Of a DNA stretch of 64,000 nt, positions 28,980 to 39,263 are shown in pieces; position 1 is the stretch's first letter; each line of letters opens with the position of its first letter. The stretch is from JAJYRX01 sp041655275 (GTDB lineage: Bacteria; Pseudomonadota; Gammaproteobacteria; Burkholderiales; Burkholderiaceae_B): NCBI GenBank assembly GCA_041655275.1, contig JBBAFU010000006.1, forward strand, positions 109,061-173,060, given 5' to 3'. A program made the translations under genes and the position numbers. A model generated the notes under the pieces. It was given only the letters and a program-made list of their open reading frames with translations, was not told the origin of the DNA and ran no database searches.

Positions 28980-30479
28980 CTAGAGTTTGGAGACGGAGAC
29001 GTGCTGCAGCAAGGCGTCGACCGACACATGCATGACGTCTGTGAACATGGCGGGGTAGATTCCCATGAAGAGCACCATGATGGCCATCACCCCCAGGATG
29101 AAGAATTCACGACCGCTCAGGTCGGGCATGGCGCGCACGCGGTCATTGCCGATATCGCCCAGGGCGATGCGCTTGAACATCCACAGCGAATAGGCGGCCG
29201 CCCAGATCAGCGAGCTTGCCGCCGCCAGACCGACCCAGAAGTTGTGCTGTACCGCCCCCATGATGACGGAGAACTCGCCCACGAAGCCACTGGTGGCAGG
29301 CAGGCCGGTATTGGCCATGGAGAACAGCAGGAACAGCGTGACGAAGCGCGGCATGACATTCACCACACCGCCGTAGGCATCGATCTCGCGCGTGTGCAGG
29401 CGGTCATAGAGCACGCCGATGCACAGGAACATGGCGCCCGAGACGAAGCCGTGCGAGATCATCTGCACAATGCCGCCTTCCAGGCCGGCCGAATTGAAGA
29501 CGAAGAAGCCCAGGGTCACAAAACCCATGTGGGCAACGGACGAGTAGGCCACCAGCTTCTTCATGTCGTCCTGGACGATGGCGACCAGCCCGATATAGAT
29601 GATGGCAATCAGGGACAGCGCAATCATGAAGCCGGCCAGTTCATGCGAGGCATCCGGTGCGATGGGCAGCGAGAAGCGCAGGAAACCGTAGGCACCGAGC
29701 TTGAGCATGATGGCCGCCAGCACGACCGAGCCGCCCGTGGGTGCCTCGACGTGCGCATCCGGCAACCAGGTGTGGACGGGCCACATCGGCACCTTTACCG
29801 CAAAGGCCGCAAACAGCGCGATGAAGATGAACAGCTGGGGCGTATGCGCCAGCGGCAGCTCGTGCCAGGTGAGGATATCGAACGAGCCGTTTGCCGCGCT
29901 CCACAGGTAGATGAAGGCGATCAGCGTGAGCAGCGAGCCCAGGAAGGTGTACAGGAAGAACTTGATGGACGCGTATACCCGTCGCGGCCCGCCCCAGATC
30001 CCGATGATGAGATACATGGGGATCAGCGTGGCCTCGAAGAAGATGTAGAACAGCATGCCATCGAGCGCGACGAACACGCCTATCATCAGCCCCGAGAGGA
30101 TCAGGAAGGCGGCCATGTATTGCGCCACCTTGCGCGTGATGGACTCCCATCCCGCGAGGACGACGATGACGGTGATGAAGGCCGTGAGCAGCACGAACCA
30201 CAGCGAGATACCGTCTATCCCCAGATGATAGTTGACGGAAAAAGTCTCTATCCAGGAAACCTTCTCGACAAACTGCATCTCGGCCGTGGCGGCATCGAAG
30301 CCCGTATACAGCGGCAGGGTGACGAGAAGACCCAGTACGGATCCCGCCAGGGCCACCACGCGTGCCGGCTGCGGATATTCATCGCGACCGATGGCCAGCA
30401 CCAGCAGGCCCGTCAGTACCGGAATGAAGATTGCGAGCGTGAGCCAGGGAAGTGTAGAGGACGCCATATCGCCTGCCAT
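28980..30479 (-). CDS. nuoM: NADH-quinone oxidoreductase subunit M
   Basis: Second antiporter-like proton-pumping subunit, 499 residues, about 14 helices. The diagnostic segments are FYIFFEATLIPMYLIIG (catalytic Glu), KVPMWPVHTWLPDAHVEAPT and VAYSSVAHMGFVTLG. Its start overlaps the nuoL stop (ATGA), indicating coupling; 19 bases separate it from nuoN. Confidence 0.97.
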   Translation of the reverse strand: MAGDMASSTLPWLTLAIFIPVLTGLLVLAIGRDEYPQPARVVALAGSVLGLLVTLPLYTGFDAATAEMQFVEKVSWIETFSVNYHLGIDGISLWFVLLTAFITVIVVLAGWESITRKVAQYMAAFLILSGLMIGVFVALDGMLFYIFFEATLIPMYLIIGIWGGPRRVYASIKFFLYTFLGSLLTLIAFIYLWSAANGSFDILTWHELPLAHTPQLFIFIALFAAFAVKVPMWPVHTWLPDAHVEAPTGGSVVLAAIMLKLGAYGFLRFSLPIAPDASHELAGFMIALSLIAIIYIGLVAIVQDDMKKLVAYSSVAHMGFVTLGFFVFNSAGLEGGIVQMISHGFVSGAMFLCIGVLYDRLHTREIDAYGGVVNVMPRFVTLFLLFSMANTGLPATSGFVGEFSVIMGAVQHNFWVGLAAASSLIWAAAYSLWMFKRIALGDIGNDRVRAMPDLSGREFFILGVMAIMVLFMGIYPAMFTDVMHVSVDALLQHVSVSKL

Positions 30480-32458
30480 CAGAGCACCGTGAGCACGAAA
30501 AAGGTTAACAGGGCCATCATGCCGAGAATCATCGCGAAGGCATAGTGATACACATAGCCGGATTGCAGGTGACGGCTGAGCGCCGCCACCATGCCGACGA
30601 CACGCGCACTGCCATTGACGATGAGTCCGTCGATCAGGCCGGCATCACCGCCCTTCCACAGCCCGTGGCCAAGGCAGCGTGTGAAGCGGGCCAGCACCTG
30701 CTCATTGAACCAGTCGGCATAGTATTTGTTGTCCAGCACCCGGCTGATGACGCCAAGGCGCTGGTGAATCGCGCGCGGCAGGGCCGGATTGATCACATAG
30801 CCGTACCAGGAGATCACGAAGCCCGCCACCACCAGCCAGAATGGCAGGGTCATGAAGCCGTGTACACCATAGGCCATCCAGCCATGCCAGTCCGCCGCCA
30901 TCGTTGTCATGGCCGGATGCTGCGGCAGCACGGCGATGACCTTGTCGAAGTAGCCGCCAAAGAGCACGGGATCGGCAAACCAGGCCCCGGCGATGACCGA
31001 AGGAATGGCCAGCAGCACCAGCGGCAGCGTGACCACCCAGGGCGACTCCCTGGGCGGGCCGCCGTGGCCGTCCGCATCCACAGCCTGCGAGAAGCGCGGC
31101 TTGCCATGGAATACGAGAAAGTACACGCGGAAGGAATACAGCGAGGTGACGAAGACGCCCGACAGCGTTGCCAGCCACGCGAAGTCCGCCCCCCAGACAT
31201 TGGCCGCCTGGGCCGCCTGGATGATGTGCTCCTTCGAGTAGTAGCCGGCAAAGAAGGGCGTGCCCACCAGCGCCAGCGTGCCCAGGAGGAACGTGATCCA
31301 GGTGATGGGCATGTGCTTGCGCAAGCCGCCCATGTTGCGGATATCCTGATCATGGTGCATGCCGATGATCACCGAACCCGCGCACAGGAAGAGCAGCGCC
31401 TTGAAGAAGGCGTGTGTCATGAGATGAAAGATGGCGGCCGAATAGGCCGACGCACCCAGTGCCACCGTCATATAGCCCAGCTGCGAGAGCGTGGAATAGG
31501 CGATGACGCGCTTGATGTCGTCCTGAACAATACCCAGGATGCCCAGGAAGAGCGCACCGATGGCACCGATGACGATCATGACCGACAGCGCGGTGGCGGA
31601 GTGCTCGAACACCGGCGAGAAACGGGCGACCATGAAGATCCCGGCCGTCACCATGGTGGCGGCGTGAATCAGCGCCGAAATCGGCGTCGGACCTTCCATG
31701 GAATCGGGCAGCCAGGTGTGCAGGGGCACCTGGGCCGACTTGCCCATGGCACCCACGAACAGCGAAATACAGGCCACCGTGAGCAGTTGCCACTCGGTGC
31801 CCGGGAAGCGCACCGTGGACAGCTCGTCGGCCTGTCCGAACACGTCCACATAATCCATGCTGCCCGTATACGCGAACAGGAGCGCAATGCCGAGGATGAA
31901 ACCGAAGTCACCCACCCGGTTCACGACAAAGGCCTTCATGTTGGCGAAAATAGCCGTCGGGCGCTTGAACCAGAAGCCGATGAGCAGGTAGGAGACCAGG
32001 CCGACCGCCTCCCAGCCGAAGAACAGCTGCATCATGTTGTTGGACATGACCAGCATCAGCATGGAGAAGGTGAACAGCGAGATATAGGAGAAGAATCGCT
32101 GGTAGCCGGGATCATCCGCCATGTAGCCGATGGTGTAGATGTGCACCATGAGCGACACCGAAGTCACCACGAACATCATGAGGGCCGACAGGCTGTCGAT
32201 CAGGAAGCCCACCTGTATATTGGCCCCGCCGATGACGTTCCAGGTGTAGACCGTGCCGTTGAAGGTATGGCCGTCGATCGCCTGGAACAGCACCACCACC
32301 GAGCCCAGGAAAGACAGCATGACACCCGCAATGGTGATCCAGTGCGAAGCGCGCCGGCCGATACCGCGACCGAGGAAGCCGGTACCGAAAAGGCCGGCCA
32401 GCAGACAGCCCACCAGAGGCGCCAGCGCAATCCAGAGATAGAGAGTTGGTGAATTCAT
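30479..32458 (-). CDS. nuoL: NADH-quinone oxidoreductase subunit L
   Basis: Distal proton-pumping subunit of complex I, 659 residues, with the long C-terminal lateral helix region typical of NuoL. Family marks include FFGWEAVGLVSYLLIGFW, KSAQVPLHTWLPDSMEGPTP and AYSTLSQLGYMTVALG. It begins 16 bases after nuoK and ends inside the nuoM start codon. A long open frame on the opposite strand is a shadow of its base composition. Confidence 0.97.
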   Translation of the reverse strand: MNSPTLYLWIALAPLVGCLLAGLFGTGFLGRGIGRRASHWITIAGVMLSFLGSVVVLFQAIDGHTFNGTVYTWNVIGGANIQVGFLIDSLSALMMFVVTSVSLMVHIYTIGYMADDPGYQRFFSYISLFTFSMLMLVMSNNMMQLFFGWEAVGLVSYLLIGFWFKRPTAIFANMKAFVVNRVGDFGFILGIALLFAYTGSMDYVDVFGQADELSTVRFPGTEWQLLTVACISLFVGAMGKSAQVPLHTWLPDSMEGPTPISALIHAATMVTAGIFMVARFSPVFEHSATALSVMIVIGAIGALFLGILGIVQDDIKRVIAYSTLSQLGYMTVALGASAYSAAIFHLMTHAFFKALLFLCAGSVIIGMHHDQDIRNMGGLRKHMPITWITFLLGTLALVGTPFFAGYYSKEHIIQAAQAANVWGADFAWLATLSGVFVTSLYSFRVYFLVFHGKPRFSQAVDADGHGGPPRESPWVVTLPLVLLAIPSVIAGAWFADPVLFGGYFDKVIAVLPQHPAMTTMAADWHGWMAYGVHGFMTLPFWLVVAGFVISWYGYVINPALPRAIHQRLGVISRVLDNKYYADWFNEQVLARFTRCLGHGLWKGGDAGLIDGLIVNGSARVVGMVAALSRHLQSGYVYHYAFAMILGMMALLTFFVLTVL

Positions 32459-32474
32459 AGTGCTTGCAATCCCA

Positions 32475-32783
32475 TCAGCCCTTGAGCTGGTCGAGTTTCC
32501 GGGTATTGATCGTGTTCAGGTTGCGGAACAGCAACACCAGGATCGCCAGACCGATGGCGGCTTCTGCCGCAGCCACCGTGAGGATGAAGAAAACGAAGAT
32601 CTGCCCGGTCATGTCGGAGAACCAGGACGAGAAGGCCACGAAGTTGATGCTTGCAGAAAGCAGCATCAGCTCGACCGACATCAGCAGCACGATCAGATTG
32701 CGCCGGTTCAGGAAGAAACCGAAGAGTCCGATGACGAAGATGATGGCGCCCAGAACGAGATGGTGAGCCAGAGTGACCGTCAT
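32475..32783 (-). CDS. nuoK: NADH-quinone oxidoreductase subunit K
   Basis: Small three-helix membrane subunit (102 residues) at the hinge between NuoJ and the antiporter subunits. It carries the two buried glutamates important for proton transfer, in LLMSVELMLLSASINFVAF and VAAAEAAIGLAI. The start overlaps the nuoJ stop by four bases. Confidence 0.96.
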   Translation of the reverse strand: MTVTLAHHLVLGAIIFVIGLFGFFLNRRNLIVLLMSVELMLLSASINFVAFSSWFSDMTGQIFVFFILTVAAAEAAIGLAILVLLFRNLNTINTRKLDQLKG

Positions 32784-33406
32784 GACGCACTCCCTTCCTG
32801 CCCTGCGGCAGGCAATTCGCTCTGCGAAGGCATGCTCACCAGCCGTACCCGATCGGCCGCCCGCACGCGGACCTGCTGCGCGGGATCATTGAACTTGACA
32901 TCGCTGCGCCGGCGTAGCGTCAGGGCGATGGCCGCCACCATGCCGACGAGCAGGACCACACCGCCGACTTCAACGGCGTAGGCATACTGGGTATACATGA
33001 GCTCGCCCAGGGCGTGGGTATTGTTGTGGTCATCGGCAAAGGCCGGCCCGCGCGGCGCTTCGAACCAGCTGCGCGCCAGCACCACGGCCATCTCGAGCGC
33101 CATCACGACGGCAATGGCCAGGCCTGCGGGCAGGTGGGCGCGAAACCCCTTCTGCACGCCTTCGCTGCGCATGTCGAGCATCATGACCACAAACAGGAAC
33201 ATGACCATGACGGCGCCCACGTAGACGATGACCAGCAGCAGCGAGAGAAACTCCGCCTGCTGGATCATCCACAGCATGGATGCAGTAAAGAACACCAGGA
33301 TCAGGTGCAGCACTGCCGTGACTGGGCTGCGCGCAAGCACCACGCGCAGCGCGGCCGTCACGAGCACCAGCGCCAGCAGATAGAACAGGACGTCAGTAAA
33401 ACTCAT
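32780..33406 (-). CDS. nuoJ: NADH-quinone oxidoreductase subunit J
   Basis: Five-helix membrane subunit of complex I, 208 residues. The third-helix motif FLLVIVYVGAVMVMFLFVVM (here LLVIVYVGAVMVMF) is the conserved pi-bulge region that links quinone reduction to pumping. The C-terminal tail is polar and somewhat extended. It lies 18 bases after nuoI and overlaps nuoK. Confidence 0.95.
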   Translation of the reverse strand: MSFTDVLFYLLALVLVTAALRVVLARSPVTAVLHLILVFFTASMLWMIQQAEFLSLLLVIVYVGAVMVMFLFVVMMLDMRSEGVQKGFRAHLPAGLAIAVVMALEMAVVLARSWFEAPRGPAFADDHNNTHALGELMYTQYAYAVEVGGVVLLVGMVAAIALTLRRRSDVKFNDPAQQVRVRAADRVRLVSMPSQSELPAAGQEGSAS

Positions 33407-33424
33407 GTCAGTCGGCTTCCTTGA

Positions 33425-33913
33425 TCAACGGTAGGGGGCGTCTTCAGCACGGCGACGGGCGATTTCTGTCTCATAGCGATCACCGACCGCAAGCAGCATG
33501 TCCTTGGTGAAGTAGAGATCACCACGCTTCTCACCGTGATATTCATGAATATGCGTCTCGACGATGGAGTCCACGGGGCAGCTCTCCTCGCAGAAACCGC
33601 AGAAGATGCACTTGGTAAGGTCAATGTCATAGCGCGTGGTGCGTCGCGTGCCGTCCTCGCGCTCGGTCGACTCGATGGTGATGGCCAGGGCCGGGCACAC
33701 CGCCTCGCACAGCTTGCAGGCAATGCAGCGCTCCTCGCCGTTGGGATAGCGTCGCAGCGCATGCAGTCCGCGAAAGCGCGGCGAGGCCGGCGTCTTTTCC
33801 CGGGGGTAGCGCAGAGTGATCTTGCGCCGGAAGAAATACCGCCCGGTGAGCCGCATGCCCTTGATCATTTCCGACAGCATCAGACTGCCGAAGAAATCCT
33901 TGATTGCATCCAT
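33425..33913 (-). CDS. nuoI: NADH-quinone oxidoreductase subunit I
   Basis: Peripheral-arm ferredoxin-like subunit carrying clusters N6a and N6b, which relay electrons towards the quinone site. Two C-x2-C-x2-C-x3-CP motifs are visible, CIACKLCEAVCPALAI and CIFCGFCEESCPVDSI. The start is the ATG of MDAIKDFFGS (162 residues); 24 upstream codons belong to the end of nuoH and the gap. N-terminal hydrophobic residues serve as the membrane-surface helix. Confidence 0.97.
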   Translation of the reverse strand: MDAIKDFFGSLMLSEMIKGMRLTGRYFFRRKITLRYPREKTPASPRFRGLHALRRYPNGEERCIACKLCEAVCPALAITIESTEREDGTRRTTRYDIDLTKCIFCGFCEESCPVDSIVETHIHEYHGEKRGDLYFTKDMLLAVGDRYETEIARRRAEDAPYR

Positions 33914-33930
33914 TCTCTTGCCCTCTTGCC

Positions 33931-35004
33931 CTAGTTCCAGATATTCCAGGGTGTTTGCATCCAGATGGCCAACACCACCAGCCACACCCCGGTCAACGGG
34001 ATGAAGACCTTCCAGCCCAGGCGCATGATCTGGTCATAGCGGTAACGCGGGAAGGTGGCCCGGAACCAGACGAACATCGAAATCACGACGAAAGTCTTGA
34101 GCCCCAGCCACAGCCAGCCCGGAATCCAGGTGAAGGGCGCGAAATCAAGGGGTGGCAACCAGCCGCCCAGGAACATGATGGAAGCCAGGGACGACAACAG
34201 GATCATGTTGGCGTATTCACCCAGGAAGAACAGGGCGAAGCCCATGCCGGAATACTCCACCATGTGGCCGGCCACGACCTCGGACTCACCTTCGACGACG
34301 TCGAAGGGATGGCGGTTGGTCTCGGCAACCGACGAAACCACGTAGATCACGAACAGCGGCAGCATGGGCAGCCAGTTCCAGGACATGAAATTGATGCCGT
34401 GCCCGGCAAACCAGCCCTGCTGCTGCCCAAGCACGATACCGCTCATGTTCAGCGTGCCCGAAACCAGCAATACCGCCACCAGGATGAAACCGATGGCCAA
34501 CTCGTAGGACAGCATCTGTGCTGCGGCCCGCAACGCACCCAGCAGCGCATACTTGGAGTTGGTGGCCCAGCCCGCAATGATGACGCCATACACCTCTATG
34601 GACGTGATGGCCAGCAGAAAGAGCAGGCCGGCATTCACATTGGCCAGCACCAGTTCCGGGCCGAAGGGAATCACCGCCCAGGCGGCCAGTGCCGGCATCA
34701 GCGTGACCACCGGTGCGAGCACATACAGCACGCGGTTCGACGCCGAAGGGATGATGACTTCCTTGGTGAGCAGCTTGAAGACATCGGCAAACGGCTGCAG
34801 CAGGCCGGCCCAGCCCACGCGGTTGGGGCCCAGGCGCACATGCATGGCACCGATCATCTTGCGTTCCCAGTAGGTCATGTAGGCCACGCACAGGATGATG
34901 GGCACCGCCACACAGACAATCTTGACAAGTGTCCAGATGACCAGCCACAGGGTGGAACCGAAAAGCCCTATGCCGAAATGATGAAGGGAATTCAACAAAT
35001 CCAT
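33931..35004 (-). CDS. nuoH: NADH-quinone oxidoreductase subunit H
   Basis: Eight-helix membrane subunit of 357 residues that forms the quinone-binding chamber with NuoB and NuoD. The charged loop MTYWERKMIGAMHVRLGPNR and the later ETNRHPFDVVEGESEVVAG are invariant features lining the quinone channel and the E-channel. It starts one base after nuoG ends. Confidence 0.97.
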   Translation of the reverse strand: MDLLNSLHHFGIGLFGSTLWLVIWTLVKIVCVAVPIILCVAYMTYWERKMIGAMHVRLGPNRVGWAGLLQPFADVFKLLTKEVIIPSASNRVLYVLAPVVTLMPALAAWAVIPFGPELVLANVNAGLLFLLAITSIEVYGVIIAGWATNSKYALLGALRAAAQMLSYELAIGFILVAVLLVSGTLNMSGIVLGQQQGWFAGHGINFMSWNWLPMLPLFVIYVVSSVAETNRHPFDVVEGESEVVAGHMVEYSGMGFALFFLGEYANMILLSSLASIMFLGGWLPPLDFAPFTWIPGWLWLGLKTFVVISMFVWFRATFPRYRYDQIMRLGWKVFIPLTGVWLVVLAIWMQTPWNIWN

Positions 35005-35005
35005 G

Positions 35006-37360
35006 TCAGATACGCTCCACCCTCAGCTGGCCGGAACTGCCGCCCAGCACTGCTGTTTCCGGAAAACCGGCGGCCACGCGCACGCAGCCCTGCGTGACGC
35101 CTTCATCAGCCCCGGCCGGCAAGTTGACGGACCCGCGCACGGATACCAGACGCAGGGTGTCGCCTTCCCGGGCCCCCAGGGCCTGCAGGTCGGCAGGGTG
35201 CAGGAGTGCCTGCGGCGGCTGCGAGGCGGCCGTCTCCTGCAGGGGCCGCGAGCGGCGCACGATGAGATCACTGCGGTAGATAGGTACGTCGGTGACACGC
35301 TCGAACAGCTGCCCGCCCTCGCCCGGCGGCGGATCGGCCGGCGTCCCGGACAGGGCAATGCCGGTCTGCAGCCGGTTATCGAGGCGCTCGCGGAATTCGC
35401 CGGCCAGCACGGCATCGCGCACGGCTTCGGAGCTTTCCTCATCGAAGCCCTGCAGCTGCAGCAGATTGCCCAGCACGCGCAGGACCTTCCAGGCCGGCCG
35501 CGTGTCCCCGTAGGGTGAGACCACCGCCTTGAAGCTCTGGGCCCGCCCTTCGGCATTCACGAAGGTGCCCGAGGTTTCCGTAAACGGCGATACGGGCAGC
35601 ATGACATCGGCCCAGTCTTCGACCGGACTGCGCCAGGCGGTGAGCGCAACCTTGAAGCCGCCCTTGTCCAGGCTCTGCAGGGCCAGTGCGCCATCGTCGG
35701 CGTCCAGTCCGGGCTCGGCCATGAGTACCAGATAGGCCTGCAAGGGTTTGACCAGCATCTGCTGCGCGTTCAGGCCGTCACCCTGGGGTACGGCCCCCGC
35801 CAGATATCCGCCTGTGGCATTGCCCGATTCACCCATGAAGCCCAGCGTGGCCCCGCAGGCATCGGCCACAGCCTGGGCATTGACCGCAATGGCGGCCGCG
35901 TTGGCCGCCATCATGGCCATATTGCCCATCAACACGGCCACGCGCTCGCCGGAAGCCAGGCTTTGCGCGATGGCCTGCGCCCCGGCGCCGGGCTCCACGC
36001 CGGCCAATGCACCATCCACTGCCTGACCTGCCGCCCGTGCCAGCGCCACGGCCACCTGGGCCAGGGCATCGGGCAGGCGCGCCGGCGCCGCCATAAGGCG
36101 CGCGTGCACCGGAAACAGCGGATCATCCGAGGCACTCTCGATAAAGGAGATCTGCGTACCCCGCTTGGCCGCCTGACGCAGGCGCTGCGCCATGAGCGGC
36201 TGCTCCTTGCGGATGAAGGAGCCCACCACGAGCACACGATCGACGGTATCCAGTGCCGCGATGGGCATGCCCAGCCAGGGCGCGCCGGTGCGCACGCGAT
36301 CGAAATCAGGGTCGTTCAGACGCAGGCGGAAATCCACATTCTGCGAGCCCATGCCACGCGTCACACGGGCCAGCAGCGACAGTTCCTCGGTCGTTGCCAG
36401 ACCGCTGGCCAGCGCACCGATCTGCTGTGCACCCAACTCCTCGCGCACCGTATTCAGGCCGTCCACGACCACTTGCAGGGCATCCTGCCAGGACGCATCC
36501 TGCCACTGTCCGTCCTTGCCGCGGATGCGCGGGCCGGCCAGGCGATCTTCGATATTGAGCGCTTCATAGGAGAAACGATCGCGATCGGAGATCCAGCATT
36601 CGTTGACCTCTTCATTCTCGAAAGGCACGACGCGCATCACCCGGTCGCTCTTGACCTGTACCACCAGGTTCGCACCCAGGCTGTCGTGCGGGCTCACCGA
36701 ACGGCGTCGTGCCAGCTCCCAGGTGCGCGCCGACATCTTGTAGGGCTTTGACAGCAGTGCCCCCACCGGGCAGATATCGATCATGTTGCCCGAGAGCTCG
36801 GACTCGACCGCCTGGCCCACGAACGTGGCAATCTCGGAGTACTCGCCCCGCTGCAGCATGCCGATTTCCTTGATGCCGCCGATCTCTTCACCAAAGCGGA
36901 TGCAGCGCGTGCAATGGATGCAGCGCTGCATGGCGTCGGCCGAGATGAGCGGCCCCATGGGCTTGACCGTGACCACACGCTTGGTTTCACCGTAGCGCGA
37001 GGCCGAGGCGCCATAGCCCACGGCCAGATCCTGCAGCTGGCATTCACCGCCCTGGTCGCAGACCGGACAGTCAAGGGGGTGGTTGATGAGCAGGAACTCC
37101 ATCACGGCCTTTTGCGCCGCCACCGCCTTCTCGGAGCGCGTATGCACCACCATATCCCGGGTGACCGGTGTCGCGCAGGCCGGCAGGGCCTTGGGCGCCT
37201 TCTCGACCTCGACCAGGCACATGCGGCAATTGGCCGCGATGGACAGCTTTTTGTGATAGCAGAAGTGCGGCACGTAGATGCCCAGATTGTGGGCAGCTTC
37301 GATCACCATGCTGCCCTCGGGGGCCTCTACCTTGATGCCGTCGATGGTAAGTTCAACCAT
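35006..37360 (-). CDS. nuoG: NADH-quinone oxidoreductase subunit G
   Basis: Largest peripheral subunit, 784 residues, relaying electrons from NuoF through several Fe-S clusters. The N-terminal ferredoxin-like part has HFCYHKKLSIAANCRMCLVE (2Fe-2S), the His-containing N5 motif around DCPVCDQGGECQLQDLA, and CIHCTRCIRFGEE. The rest is a molybdopterin-oxidoreductase-like domain without an active cofactor. The length is typical for betaproteobacteria and shorter than the enteric form. Confidence 0.97.
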   Translation of the reverse strand: MVELTIDGIKVEAPEGSMVIEAAHNLGIYVPHFCYHKKLSIAANCRMCLVEVEKAPKALPACATPVTRDMVVHTRSEKAVAAQKAVMEFLLINHPLDCPVCDQGGECQLQDLAVGYGASASRYGETKRVVTVKPMGPLISADAMQRCIHCTRCIRFGEEIGGIKEIGMLQRGEYSEIATFVGQAVESELSGNMIDICPVGALLSKPYKMSARTWELARRRSVSPHDSLGANLVVQVKSDRVMRVVPFENEEVNECWISDRDRFSYEALNIEDRLAGPRIRGKDGQWQDASWQDALQVVVDGLNTVREELGAQQIGALASGLATTEELSLLARVTRGMGSQNVDFRLRLNDPDFDRVRTGAPWLGMPIAALDTVDRVLVVGSFIRKEQPLMAQRLRQAAKRGTQISFIESASDDPLFPVHARLMAAPARLPDALAQVAVALARAAGQAVDGALAGVEPGAGAQAIAQSLASGERVAVLMGNMAMMAANAAAIAVNAQAVADACGATLGFMGESGNATGGYLAGAVPQGDGLNAQQMLVKPLQAYLVLMAEPGLDADDGALALQSLDKGGFKVALTAWRSPVEDWADVMLPVSPFTETSGTFVNAEGRAQSFKAVVSPYGDTRPAWKVLRVLGNLLQLQGFDEESSEAVRDAVLAGEFRERLDNRLQTGIALSGTPADPPPGEGGQLFERVTDVPIYRSDLIVRRSRPLQETAASQPPQALLHPADLQALGAREGDTLRLVSVRGSVNLPAGADEGVTQGCVRVAAGFPETAVLGGSSGQLRVERI

Positions 37361-37375
37361 TTGCGTACCTTGAGC

Positions 37376-38749
37376 CTACAGATATTTGGGCACCACGCAC
37401 TCTTTGTGCTCGATGTGGTGCGCGAACTCGTCGCGGAAGTGCTTGATGAAGCTGCGCACCGGCATGGCGGCGGCATCGGCCAGTGCACAAATGGTGCGGC
37501 CCATCATGTTGTGCGCCACTGAATCCAGCAGCGCCATGTCTTCCGGGCGACCCTGGCCATGCTCGATCCGATTGACCACGCGCCACAGCCAGCCCGTACC
37601 TTCCCGACAGGGCGTGCACTGACCGCAGCTTTCCTCATAGTAGAAATAGGACAGGCGCATGAGCGACTTGACCATGCAGCGGGTTTCATCAAGCACGATG
37701 ACAGCGCCCGATCCCAGCATGGAGCCGGCCTTGGCGATGCTGTCGTAATCCATGTTGGTTTCCATCATGATGTCGCCCGGCAGCACCGGCGCGCTGGACC
37801 CTCCGGGGATCACGGCCTTGATCCTGCGCCCGCCACGCATGCCGCCGGACAGCTCCAGCAAGGTGCTGAAAGGCGTGCCCAGCGGGACCTCGTAATTGCC
37901 CGGCCATTCGACATCACCCGACACCGAGAAGATCTTGGTACCGCCGTTATTGGGCAGCCCGACTTCGTGGAAAGCCTTGCCACCATGGCGGAAGATCCAG
38001 GGCACGGCTGCAAAGGTCTCGGTGTTGTTGACCGTGGTCGGCTTGCCGTACAGGCCGAAGCTGGCCGGGAAAGGCGGCTTGAAGCGCGGCTCGCCGATCT
38101 TGCCTTCCAGCGATTCGAGCAGCGCCGTTTCTTCGCCGCAGATATAGGCACCCGCGCCATGCGAGGCGTAAAGCTGGAAATCGAAGCCCGACCCCAGGAT
38201 GTCCTTGCCCAGGAAGCCTGCGGCACGTGCTTCCTCGATGGCTTCCTGGAAACGGTCGTAGACTTCGAAGATCTCGCCGTGGATATAGTTGTAGCCTGCG
38301 CTGATGCCCATCGCATAGGCGGCAATGGCCATGCCTTCGATGACGGTATGCGGGTTGAAGCGCAGGATGTCGCGATCCTTGAACGTGCCCGGCTCGCCCT
38401 CGTCGGAGTTGCACACCAGATACTTCTGCCCCGGCAGGCCGCGCGGCATGAAGCTCCACTTGAGCCCGGTCGGAAAACCGGCACCGCCACGCCCGCGCAG
38501 CGCCGACAGCTTCATTTCGGCAATCACCTCTTCGGGCTTCATGCCGGTGGTGAGCACCTTGCGCAAGCCTTCATAGCCACCGCGCTTCACATATTCCTGC
38601 AGGCCCCAGTTGCTGCCATCCAGGCCATCCAGGATCTGCGGCTGGATATGGCGGCCGTGAAAGCACATGCTGCGCGACAGATCACCCATGGGGTTGGGAT
38701 CCAGCCCCTGGGCAAAAGAAAAGCCATCGAGTGGCCCTGGCGTGCTCAT
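37376..38749 (-). CDS. nuoF: NADH-quinone oxidoreductase subunit F
   Basis: NADH-binding flavoprotein of complex I, 457 residues. The glycine-rich NADH/FMN site GRGGAGFPTGLKWSFMP and CNSDEGEPGTFKDR are present. The 4Fe-4S N3 ligands occur in ESCGQCTPCREG with the distal Cys in the closing helix. It overlaps the nuoE end by four bases and precedes nuoG by 15. Family similarity begins with the start of MSTPGPLDGF or shortly after; the leader is Pro/Gly-rich. Confidence 0.97.
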   Translation of the reverse strand: MSTPGPLDGFSFAQGLDPNPMGDLSRSMCFHGRHIQPQILDGLDGSNWGLQEYVKRGGYEGLRKVLTTGMKPEEVIAEMKLSALRGRGGAGFPTGLKWSFMPRGLPGQKYLVCNSDEGEPGTFKDRDILRFNPHTVIEGMAIAAYAMGISAGYNYIHGEIFEVYDRFQEAIEEARAAGFLGKDILGSGFDFQLYASHGAGAYICGEETALLESLEGKIGEPRFKPPFPASFGLYGKPTTVNNTETFAAVPWIFRHGGKAFHEVGLPNNGGTKIFSVSGDVEWPGNYEVPLGTPFSTLLELSGGMRGGRRIKAVIPGGSSAPVLPGDIMMETNMDYDSIAKAGSMLGSGAVIVLDETRCMVKSLMRLSYFYYEESCGQCTPCREGTGWLWRVVNRIEHGQGRPEDMALLDSVAHNMMGRTICALADAAAMPVRSFIKHFRDEFAHHIEHKECVVPKYL

Positions 38750-39240
38750 GCCGATTCTCCCTTGCGCTTGAGCTCTTCAATCATCGTATCCATGCGTGAC
38801 TCGGACATCTGCACGCACATGACGCGGTCATTGACCAGCATCACGGGTGCATCACCGCACGACCCCATGCACTCGCCTTCCTGAAGGGTGAACATGCCGT
38901 CGGCCGTCGTATCATCGAAATCGATACCCAGTTTCTGCTTCAGGTATTCGGCCGCCTGCATGCTCTGACGCAATGCACACGGCAGGTTGGTGCAGACCGT
39001 GATCTTGTAGCGGCCGACCGGCTTCGCGTTGTACATGTCGTAGAAAGTGACCACCTCCTGCACCGACACCGGCGGCACACCGATGTATTCGGCGAGTTCG
39101 TGCATGACTTCCGTGGACACCCAGCCCAGCTCCTCCTGGGCGATGGCCAGGGCGGGCAGCACCGCCGACTGGCGACGGTCCTCGGGAAACTTGCTCAGTT
39201 CGTGATCAATTCTCTGATAGGCTTGTTTGGAAAGCAGCAT
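38746..39240 (-). CDS. nuoE: NADH-quinone oxidoreductase subunit E
   Basis: Thioredoxin-fold 2Fe-2S subunit (cluster N1a) that sits beside NuoF. The ligands are CTNLPCALR and CMGSCGDAPVM. The start was placed at the ATG of MLLSKQAYQRID, where family similarity begins (164 residues). An ATG 24 bases upstream overlaps the nuoD stop and is the alternative, adding eight unconserved residues. Neither has a strong Shine-Dalgarno, so translational coupling to nuoD is likely. Confidence 0.94.
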   Translation of the reverse strand: MLLSKQAYQRIDHELSKFPEDRRQSAVLPALAIAQEELGWVSTEVMHELAEYIGVPPVSVQEVVTFYDMYNAKPVGRYKITVCTNLPCALRQSMQAAEYLKQKLGIDFDDTTADGMFTLQEGECMGSCGDAPVMLVNDRVMCVQMSESRMDTMIEELKRKGESA

Positions 39241-39263
39241 GGTAGAGTCCGGTAGGAGCGCCA